Translations under genes and position numbers: made by a program
Notes under the pieces: generated by a model
Databases searched by the model: none
Told to the model about the DNA's origin: nothing
The model's input: the letters and a program-made list of their open reading frames with translations, nothing else
Origin: Ectocarpus siliculosus
Lineage: Eukaryota > Sar > Phaeophyceae > Ectocarpales > Ectocarpaceae
Reading direction: 5' to 3'
DNA length: 14,973 bases
Assembly: GCA_000310025.1 (NCBI GenBank)
Contig: FN649751.1
Location: 2,665,862 to 2,680,834 of the forward strand
Part shown: positions 6,201-11,100 of the stretch, in pieces
Layout of the letters: each line of letters begins with the position of its first letter
Position numbering within the stretch: position 1 is the first letter of the stretch

Positions 6201-8577
6201 TGTAGACTTCCATAAATAAATATATTTTTAAGAATCGATGCAGACTAAGCTACACCACGTCGAGCACCCCCCGCTACTCCTGGGGTTGATGGTGGAACGC
6301 GAGCGTCATCGCGCAAAGCAAAAGAGCAACGGTTCTCGTGAGTTGAGTATTATAATAATAGTGGCGCGCACGACACTGCGGCGTCGGAACGTGTTGTAAA
6401 AACGGGGGATGAGGGACCAGTGCCGCCCGCGGGCCGGTGTATGTACACCTTGCCAGCCAGCCCAACAAACGAACAAAACACAACGCCGGCACAAGAGTCG
6501 TGGGGGCCGATTGATGTTACACCTCGACTCGGACGACGTGGTCATGTAGCCTCGAATTTCGCAAAGAGTACCCCCGAACCCTTGAAAAAAACAAACCGCT
6601 TTTTCCCCAAAAATACGGGCTTTTCTTCATTCCAAGAGAAGGCATCGCTTGCGCCATCTTTTGCCCGTCTGGGTGCACGCAGCCGCCCCCCTGCCGTTCG
6701 GCATGCAGCTGCGTAGGGCACAAGGAGCGAGCCTACTAATAGTACTAATCTCCCCAAAGTTTCCACGAGCGCACAAACGTTGGGGTCGGTGTGGCCCAGT
6801 GTCTGAGGGTATACAAAAACGTGTGTGCGCCGTGTCATTTGGTCTGGGCGTCAGCAATCTACACCTTCGGTAACTTTTCTCACGAGTGGACGTGGTTGCG
6901 TGGAGAGTCGAAAGCAGCCCTCTGGCCAAGATTGGTCCAAAGACGATGGAAACTCAGTCCCTCCACGCAAAGTACACTTGCGCGAACGTGGGCAAGATAT
7001 GCAGCAGTACCACCACGGCCCTTGCAGCACGCAGTCGCGTGCTCCCACCAAAACCGTTTCAATGAAAACCCTCAGACCCGATTCCTGACTGGCAGAGCAA
7101 TTTCTTCGCCGCTTTCCTCTGCGTTCTCCGAGATTATGTACACAACCAACCTTCTCCCATCCCCTAGACTACTATCCACCAGCCTGCATACGTTAGATTT
7201 GTCCGTCTCTACAAACTGGACGAATACTATACTACTATACCAGCGTGCTTAGAGTAGATTTGTCCGTCCCTGCAAACGTGAGAAAACCACAGGTCAGTAG
7301 TCTAATTTGTGTACTAGCGTGCTTGATGTTCTTGAGGCCAACGAGCAATACAAGTGTTGTATTCTTCTGCTGGAAATTCGTGCGCACCCGGTGGACAAAC
7401 GAATAATCGACACGTGTACCCTATCCTACGCAACAAGAAAGACACCGCAGGCTGGAATTACTTGTGAAGCTGCGACGCCGCGAAGGAACGCTGTTGTCGC
7501 CTGCGCACGAACGCCGTTTGCTTCCACCTTGTAGAAATTACAGCAGTAGTACCTCATCGAGTGGTCAAAGCTGGTTCTCCGATCCCTAAAGTGTGAAACC
7601 ACCACCTACCAAACAAGTGCCCTACTAGCGTCGGGTGGTGCTCATGGGAAATATCTTGGCGCGCCAAAGGATTGTTTGTTTTTTCCCTGCTCGCAGAGGT
7701 GCAACCTAATCGCGGCGTGACACGTGTCCGTCCGTACGTACAGGCAGCTATCACCAGACAAGTGCAGCTGAACTATAGCGTATGCATATGCAAAGCTGCA
7801 TGTGTACAGAGCGCGAGGGCAGGGCAAGCAGTGCGTCTCCCGCCTGGCAACGGACTGCAGGCAGCAATCCCATGCCTTGCTGAACGGGACGTACCTGCTG
7901 TGCGGGGGTCGGCAGTTCCTGACAGTTGCATCACAACAACTTGGAGTTGCAGTTCAGCACGCAAACGTTTGTTGTGTCATGAAGAGACTGCTGTGCGTCT
8001 CTTGAGAAGCAAGTTCTTCTTACACACACAAATATTCCTCGAGGAGTACAGCAGTAAACCAACCACACGACGAAACCTCCCGTGCTCACCCGTAAAGGTA
8101 GCGATACCCAAGCGCCGCGTGTGCCAGCGGGTCTCCCCCGAGCGACGCGAAAAAGTCGTACAGGACGGCTTCCACGTCCTCGCCTCCCTCGCCCGCGCTG
8201 CCGGCCAGGAGCGTCGACAGCGCGTGCTGGGAAGGCGGGTGCCCGAGCTTGGCCGCGCGCTCGTAGAGAGCCCGCGCGGCGTCCTCGTCCCTCTTGATGC
8301 CCACGTCCTCGCGGCCCTCGTCGTGGGCGCGGCCGAGCAGGAAGAGCGTCTCCAAGGTGGGGAAGACGGGCTCGGTGTTGAACTGCTCCAGGGTGTCCGT
8401 GGAGCGGAGAACGTTGTTCCCGTAGCGGAGGATGTCGGCTTCTTCTTCTTGTTCGTCAGGAGTAAGACTTGGTGGTGGTGGTGCTGCTGCTGCTGCCAAG
8501 AGCAGTGCTGCTGCTGCTGCTGCTGCTGTCAGAGCAAGACGGACTCGTCTGCTCGGTGACCGCAACAGCCCGCCCAT
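837..8577 (-). CDS. SEL1L: SEL1L/Hrd3 homologue, ERAD adaptor, split gene, 3' end beyond window
   Basis: SEL1L (yeast Hrd3) is an ER-membrane protein whose lumenal SEL1 repeats bring misfolded glycoproteins to the HRD1 ubiquitin ligase for ER-associated degradation. Six exons (8577-8090, 5397-5134, 4155-3996, 3045-2893, 1792-1577, 965-837) join with consistent phases into 470 residues. Visible parts: a signal peptide (residues 1 to about 32), then SEL1-type helical repeats including ALGYRYLYGIGTPQNCQKSL (start about 155), GLLYQHG, GLGYLYLHGLGVKRD, and AVSLFKNVVERGPW, which closely resembles the LFKNV-ERG-W segment characteristic of SEL1L. There is no fibronectin II domain, which is a vertebrate addition. 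The last repeats and the expected C-terminal membrane segment would lie left of position 1. The start at 8577 is chosen because it has A at -3, G at +4 and an immediate signal peptide. An in-frame ATG at 8697 would bury that peptide. It is divergently paired with the mitochondrial-type gene at 8778. Confidence 0.9.
966..1576 (-). other. SEL1L homologue intron 5
   Basis: This is a 611-base intron, GTGGGG to TTCTGTTAG. On the sense strand it has a (TTG)n run 37 bases after the donor, a C-rich run (plus-strand G-run at 1135-1158), and a (TCCG)n run (plus 993-1014) about 27 bases before the acceptor. No other feature is seen. Confidence 0.8.
1467..1539 (+). repeat. (CAA)n microsatellite, (TTG)n on the gene A sense strand
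   Basis: A nearly pure CAA run of about 24 units with a few CAG and ACA interruptions. It lies in intron 5 of the SEL1L homologue, close to the 5' splice site. Confidence 0.95.
1577..1792 (-). CDS. SEL1L: SEL1L homologue exon 5
   Basis: This exon encodes residues 356-427. The first AG after a 175-base AG-free stretch, GGCAAG|ATG, is the acceptor. It restores FNLGM-MYVSN in frame. The middle carries a Ser/Thr/Gly-rich loop (GGTKTTIMSGGESVTLSAKD) where a normal SEL1 repeat has a short G-GV-D turn. It is followed by the helices ALAHLTAAAAMGHVEAMFQA. The donor is TGCCAG|GTGGGG, phase 0, so RCQ joins SAVSLFKNV in the next exon. Confidence 0.85.
1873..1961 (+). repeat. (GA)n microsatellite, (CT)n on the gene A sense strand
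   Basis: About 44 uninterrupted GA units. On the sense strand of gene A this is a long pyrimidine tract whose edge is about 80 bases upstream of the exon 5 acceptor, with no AG in between. Confidence 0.97.
2112..2132. repeat. Perfect 9-bp hairpin
   Basis: Arms GGGCTACAG and CTGTAGCCC are exact reverse complements separated by TTG. It lies inside intron 4 of gene A; no T-run follows and no function is evident. Confidence 0.85.
2315..2840 (-). mobile_element. Dispersed non-autonomous repeat, long copy R2
   Basis: Read on the minus strand this copy starts GGTGTACTCATAGTCGTGCA and aligns over nearly its whole length with the copy at 5422-6009 in the opposite orientation. Shared landmarks are TGCCGTAGTCGTT, the GCGCTTCGCGC palindrome, a GGTTACCG/CGGTAACC inverted repeat (2431-2438, 2463-2470) and a GTTTTCGTCGCTTGGCA terminal unit. 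A C-run (plus strand) sits at 2837-2856. The left end is vague because the second terminal unit is degraded. It has no credible ORF, so it is presumably non-autonomous. Confidence 0.85.
2893..3045 (-). CDS. SEL1L: SEL1L homologue exon 4
   Basis: This exon encodes residues 305-355 and starts TTHVSLNGLGYLYLHGLGVK, a canonical SEL1 repeat turn (GLGYLY-HG-GVKRD), followed by VAFDYFEQARRED and PDILFNLGM. The acceptor is an unusual run of eleven A then G (…AAAAAG|ACG). It was chosen because it gives phase 0, as required by exon 3, and because the spacing between KKFLASK and LNGLG matches the spacing between helices in SEL1L. The other nearby AG (GTGAG|CTT) would shift the frame. The donor is ATG|GTGAGT, phase 0. 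Confidence 0.85.
3093..3304 (+). repeat. Imperfect (GA)n/(GATA) tract with G-runs, CT-rich on the gene A sense strand
   Basis: About 210 bases of GAGA with GATA, GACA and several G-runs. On the sense strand of gene A it is AG-free and pyrimidine-rich, ending about 47 bases before the exon 4 acceptor. Confidence 0.95.
3841..3987 (+). repeat. (CAA)n/(CAGCAA)n tract, (TTG)n on the gene A sense strand
   Basis: Interrupted CAA and CAGCAA units, with a pure run at about 3958-3987. It lies directly next to the donor of exon 3 of the SEL1L homologue. Confidence 0.9.
3996..4155 (-). CDS. SEL1L: SEL1L homologue exon 3
   Basis: This exon encodes residues 252-304. The acceptor is a T-rich tract ending TTCGTTAG, and the first base completes AGG. 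The product includes DLEKSYEMYEIGAELSDAAS, AANLQMRGAGTPIDYKSAYK and KFLASK. This is one SEL1 repeat (Ala-rich helix, MRGAGTPID turn) and the start of the next. It ends at AAG|GTGTGC, phase 0, with a (TTG)n run beginning eight bases into the intron. Confidence 0.88.
4156..5133 (-). other. SEL1L homologue intron 2
   Basis: This 978-base intron runs from GTGTGT to TTCGTTAG, with a good T-rich tract before the acceptor. It contains a self-complementary (ATGC)n run at 4207-4227; otherwise I see nothing in it. Confidence 0.8.
4207..4227. repeat. Self-complementary (ATGC)n run
   Basis: About five units of TGCA/ATGC form a perfect palindrome that could extrude as a cruciform. It is a simple sequence repeat in intron 2 of gene A. 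Confidence 0.9.
5134..5397 (-). CDS. SEL1L: SEL1L homologue exon 2
   Basis: This exon encodes residues 163-250 and two bases of codon 251. The acceptor CCCAAAACAG is followed by A, completing GGA from exon 1. It contains IGTPQNCQKSLSHYYMAARE and ELVDMWRAGAEVGDVGS...MGLLYQHG, matching in order the SEL1L repeat segment that ends in a GLG-LHLHG-like turn. The donor AG|GTGTGT leaves phase 2; the next exon completes an arginine codon (AGG). An alternative donor five bases earlier (GGC|GTCAGG) fits the consensus less well and would break the phase. The acceptor lies only 24 bases from the end of a dispersed repeat. Confidence 0.88.
5422..6009 (+). mobile_element. Dispersed non-autonomous repeat, long copy R3
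   Basis: This is the best preserved copy, 588 bases. It begins GGTGTACTCATAG and ends GATGGCAAACACC, so its ends form a minimal GGTGT/ACACC inverted repeat, and both ends are flanked by G-runs (5407-5423 and from 6010). It contains the GCGCTTCGCGC-type palindrome, GGTTACCG/CGGTAACC arms (5812-5819, 5851-5858) around two A-runs, and a 66-base terminal unit present twice (from 5885 and from 5951). No ORF of credible composition is present. The class is unknown; the ends are too short to call a MITE. Confidence 0.85.
5885..6010 (+). repeat. Two tandem 66-base units at the end of R3
   Basis: GGCTTGTTTTACAACGTCGT starts at 5885 and again at 5951. The units are nearly identical over about 59 bases, up to GATGGCAAACACCG. 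Copy R2 keeps one full unit and only a short remnant (TTGTAAAACA) of the other. Confidence 0.93.
6067..6091 (+). repeat. (CCAA)n microsatellite
   Basis: Five to six CCAA units, directly downstream of the G-run that follows R3. Confidence 0.9.
7178..7328 (+). repeat. Imperfect tandem repeat, about 61-74 base period
   Basis: TAGATTTGTCCGTC followed by CAAAC occurs at 7194-7216 and 7255-7277, within a longer 39-base match (7178-7216 against 7239-7277). A third, partial unit (TAGCGTGCTTGATG) is at 7315-7328. It is non-coding and inside intron 1 of gene A. Confidence 0.75.
8090..8577 (-). CDS. SEL1L: SEL1L homologue exon 1 (signal peptide and first SEL1 repeats)
   Basis: This exon encodes residues 1-162 plus two bases of codon 163. 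Residues 1-13 are Arg-rich (RSPSRRVR). Residues 14-32 form an Ala/Leu hydrophobic core, followed by PPPP and an acidic linker (DEQEEEAD), which is a convincing ER signal peptide. Residues from about 75 contain ETLFLLGRAHDEG and AARALYERAAKLGHPPSQHA, typical A/B helices of SEL1 repeats. The exon ends at GG followed by the donor GTGAGC (intron from 8089), phase 2. Joining to the next exon completes a glycine codon (GGA) inside GYRYLYG-IGTPQ. Confidence 0.9.
8479..8529 (-). repeat. (GCA)n trinucleotide run coding for the signal-peptide core
   Basis: Plus-strand TGC/GCTGCT runs, read on the minus strand as GCA codons, encode the alanine stretches at about residues 17-32 of the SEL1L homologue, interrupted by CTC/TTG leucine codons. 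Confidence 0.85.
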
Positions 8578-8777
8578 CGTGATGCTCAGCTGCTGCTGCT
8601 GTGCGTGTGTATGTGTTGCACGTGGGGCAATGTTGTTGCTCTCCGGGGGTTCAAACGACACACGGCTCGGAGTATTGACCCCCCCTACGAAATTCATCCG
8701 CGTGGTCGCTTGACAGGCACTCGGCACTCGCAGCACACAGCGCCAGAGCAGGCTTGTGCGTGGTTATAGCTGCACGC
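8578..8777. promoter_or_regulatory. Shared divergent promoter of SEL1L homologue and mitochondrial-type gene
   Basis: Only 200 bases separate the two start codons, so promoters and 5' leaders of both genes must lie here, or overlap the coding ends. The stretch has a CTG/CAG-rich run (8590-8601) and a CACGTG palindrome (8619-8624). No TATA box is evident. The arrangement follows from the gene models; promoter activity is inferred. Confidence 0.65.
8621..8631 (-). promoter_or_regulatory. ERSE-II-like element upstream of SEL1L homologue
   Basis: On the minus strand the sequence reads ATTGCCCCACG. The ERSE-II consensus bound by ATF6/XBP1-type bZIP factors is ATTGGNCCACG, so one defined base differs. 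It overlaps the CACGTG box and lies 44 bases upstream of the gene A start codon. ERAD genes including SEL1L are unfolded-protein-response targets in animals and plants; activity here is inference. Confidence 0.35.
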
Positions 8778-9057
8778 ATGATGCTTGCGCGATCAATCAG
8801 CCGTGTTGCGGCTGGATCTGCACGACGCGTGCATGACGGACAGCGGGCTTGCATCTCCTCGCTTGTTGGAGGATGCAACTCCCCCTCATCGATGCCTGCT
8901 GTCGATGAGTCTGCTGCGGCGCGACCCAAGGTCAGCAGGCCAGCAGCCTGGGGTGTTGCCTCGCTGCCAGAGCCGAGCAAGGTCGGCAGCTGCCGGAGGC
9001 ATCTTTCGTCAGGCCGTCCGCCATTTGACATGGGAGAAGACGAGAACGAGGTGGACG
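8778..9057 (+). CDS. Mitochondrial-type gene exon 1
   Basis: This exon encodes residues 1-93 and one base of codon 94. The donor is GACG|GTGAGC. A second possible donor at 9080 (GTGAAC) would give phase 2 and would not join exon 2 in frame, so the first is preferred. The exon covers the whole presequence. Confidence 0.75.
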
Positions 9058-9708
9058 GTGAGCTGCTTCCTGGCTTTGGGTGAACCTCACGTGTGCACGT
9101 ACATACTGTACATAGCGCCGGCCTTCCTCACGGCTGCTGCTGTTAGCGTTTGTTCCCTCTGTGCTGTCCGTCCGTGAAGGGGTGTAGGCACAACTACATA
9201 CCGCCGACGGCGTGCTGGTTGTGCTACATGATGCACCACCACAGTGGGGACAAAAAATGACTGTGATTTCCCGGGGATGGCCAAAGGCAATGCAGTCCGT
9301 ATTTGGGTTGTGGTCATGAATGGAGCATGTAGGATCGCGCGTGTTCCTTCACGGGGAGTGCTGTAGACTAGTTAGTCAAGGGTGTTCCAGACACAGGAGC
9401 CTTCGCTCCGCCCTCTCTCGTGCTGTTCTGGTCAGGCAGTGCACGCCGCACCGAAGAAAAATCAAATTGCAGTGCTGTTGTTCCTAACCCCCCGGGGTAC
9501 TGCTATAGACAAGACGTGACGGCAAAAGTTGTCAAGTTCCTATTTCTTGGTCTACGGCAGTTACGGCAGGCTCTAGCCGAGTCCGAACCGCCCATCACGA
9601 GAGGGACAGCAGTTGTGGCGCATCATGTCGGAACGCACCCAAAAGGTAGTGAAAAATCCACGTACTGCTGTTTTGTACCTTACATGCAACTCCTACCCAC
9701 CCAACCCA

Positions 9709-9783
<75 letters not shown>

Positions 9784-10943
9784 CAGTTACCCCGATCGGA
9801 AACAAGCCGGGGCAGATAACACGAGAAGCCATCGCCGAAGCGGAGGCCTCCGAGGACCTCGACGACGACGACATCTTCTCCGGCAAGCCCTCCGACTGGG
9901 AGTACGACGCCTCCACCGAAGAAGCAGGGCACGACAGCGAGAAGGCGGAGGCCGGCCGGGAGGGGTTCCGGGACGAAGGCGACGAGGGGGACGAGAACCC
10001 CCCCACCCCGATCCTCGACGCCTACGAGAAATCCCGGGACCCCGCGGAGATGGAGCGGCTGATCGCCCTGGCGTTCGACTCTCTCCCCGAGCGCGCCGGG
10101 CCGCAGAGGTACAACCACAAGCGCCGGGAGCACCAGCGGTATAGGACTATTAGGGTGAGTGAGTTGAGGGTTTTTTGCGTCATATCTACAGCAAGGATGC
10201 AGGCCCCCCCCCCAAAAGGGGAAAAGTTGCTAAACTCTCTTTATCTTTGCACGGTGTGCTTCGCTCTGACACCCCTCCCCTGTTGCCGTGCCTGGGTGCG
10301 GAGTCGACCAACGCGAGGCCAAGGCTGCACCTCACAAGCAACCCTCACGGGTGTGGTCAATGATCTCGAGCACCATTACCCTGCCCCCCACCCCAATTAC
10401 GCGCTGTGCCCGCCATGCGCCCTTTTTGTGTGTGTTCGCAAGCAGCATCCTACTATTAATACCTCTTCCCGTCGTTCTGTTTTCTTGTCGTGTGTTAAAT
10501 ACTTCCAACACGGCATTGATTCTCCTGCGCACTTTTGCGCTTCCGACTAGAGATCCCTACTGCCTCGTATTCTCGCTCCGCACCACACCCCTGAAACACC
10601 CAAGCCGTTCCATTCATGGACGGCTTGTGGCCCACCCCTACTGCTCTCTTACAGGTCCCTTGTTCTGTCCACTACTCTGTGGCAAGCGCTGGTGCCTGTC
10701 ACTGATGCTACGCGTTTTTTCTCAAAGCAAGTTTACACACGCCCGGCTTGCTTTGCCATACAACCAACCCAAAACGTCCGTCCGCAGAACATCAAGTACA
10801 AGGAGAAGGCGCAGCGGACGGCGGCCCACGAGCGCAAGCTGCAGAAGAGGAGGGACCGAAAAGCGCGAGACTTGGCTCTGTTCGCCACCTGGAGAGAGAC
10901 GGGCCCCGCCGAGGAGACTGCAGACGCGGTTGTGCGCTCGTAG
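8778..10943 (+). CDS. Unrecognised protein with probable mitochondrial presequence, three exons
   Basis: Exons 8778-9057, 9787-10154 and 10788-10943 join with matching phases (1, then 0) into 267 residues. The N-terminus (MMLARSISRVAAGSARRV) is rich in Arg, Ser and Ala and almost without acidic residues, and RRHLSS at about residues 73-78 looks like a mitochondrial processing site. Residues 84-165 are acidic (GEDENEVD, SEDLDDDD, EGDEGDE). The C-terminal 80 residues are strongly basic and helical (YNHKRREHQRYR, KYKEKAQRTAAHERKLQKRR). There is no membrane segment. The size, presequence and basic tail would suit a mitoribosomal or other RNA-binding matrix protein, but I recognise no family. ATGs at 8778 and 8781 are adjacent; the second has A at -3. 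No plastid bipartite signal (ASAF-type motif) is seen. Confidence 0.78.
9058..9786 (+). other. Mitochondrial-type gene intron 1
   Basis: This 729-base intron runs from GTGAGC to TTTTCAG. A (CT)n tract occupies its last 75 bases. A reading frame through 9420-9786 is open, but it is made of low-quality sequence running into the CT repeat, and I treat it as intronic. Confidence 0.75.
9713..9780 (+). repeat. (CT)n microsatellite serving as pyrimidine tract
   Basis: Thirty-four CT units directly precede TTTTCAG at the exon 2 acceptor of the mitochondrial-type gene, only six bases from the splice site. Confidence 0.97.
9787..10154 (+). CDS. Mitochondrial-type gene exon 2
   Basis: This exon encodes residues 94-216. 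The acceptor is a 34-unit CT run followed by TTTTCAG; the first two bases complete a valine codon. It starts TPIGNKPGQITREAIAEAEA, then SEDLDDDDIFSGKPSDWEYD, and ends in QRYRTIR at AGG|GTGAGT, phase 0. The coding stretch has strong third-position GC, unlike the AT-richer flanking intron. Confidence 0.85.
10155..10787 (+). other. Mitochondrial-type gene intron 2
   Basis: This 633-base intron runs from GTGAGT to CCGCAG. It has C- and T-rich composition in its second half. No other feature is seen. Confidence 0.8.
10788..10943 (+). CDS. Mitochondrial-type gene exon 3
   Basis: This exon encodes residues 217-267 and the TAG stop. The acceptor is TCCGTCCGCAG|AAC. The product is NIKYKEKAQRTAAHERKLQK followed by RRDRKARDLALFATWRE and a short acidic tail. 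The phase agrees with exon 2. A dispersed-repeat copy starts its G-run 21 bases after the stop. Confidence 0.83.
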   Translation, partial: NIKYKEKAQRTAAHERKLQKRRDRKARDLALFATWRETGPAEETADAVVRS

Positions 10944-10964
10944 ATGTGCCGTCTTGTTCCTCAT

Positions 10965-11100
10965 GGGGGGGGGGGGTGTACTCATAGTCGTGCATGCCTT
11001 CGTCGTTAGACCATTGACCTCGCATCCCTACAATAATCCCGGGACGGAGCGCGCCGGGTTCTCGACAGACCAGGCTCTCACATCACTAAGCGCGAAGCGC
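10965..11100 (+). mobile_element. Dispersed repeat, truncated copy R4, in the 3' region of gene B
   Basis: A G-run (10965-10976) leads into GTGTACTCATAGTCGTGCAT, GACCATTGACCTCGCATCCC, CGGGACGGAG-GCGCCGGGTT and ends at AAGCGCGAAGCGC. It corresponds to the first ~126 bases of R3 and stops exactly at the palindromic GCGCTTCGCGC motif. It probably lies inside the 3' untranslated region of gene B. Confidence 0.85.

Larger units (their letters stand above)
5398..8089 (-). other. SEL1L homologue intron 1
   Basis: This 2692-base intron runs from GTGAGC to CAAAACAG. Its last 612 bases are almost entirely the dispersed repeat R3. It also holds a (CCAA)n run (6067-6091) and an imperfect tandem repeat (7178-7328). 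I find no coding sequence in 6100-8089 on either strand. Confidence 0.8.

Noticed and set aside
8695-8697. Upstream in-frame ATG as start of the SEL1L homologue
   Set aside because: It would add 40 residues without a hydrophobic segment and push the signal peptide inside the protein. The ATG at 8575-8577 has the better context.
9420-9786. Reading frame upstream of gene B exon 2 as an extra exon
   Set aside because: A donor near 9646 (AAAG|GTAGTG) would also give phase 1, but the direct join 9057 to 9787 is in phase, has a better donor (GTGAGC) and avoids unlikely sequence. Transcript data could reopen it.
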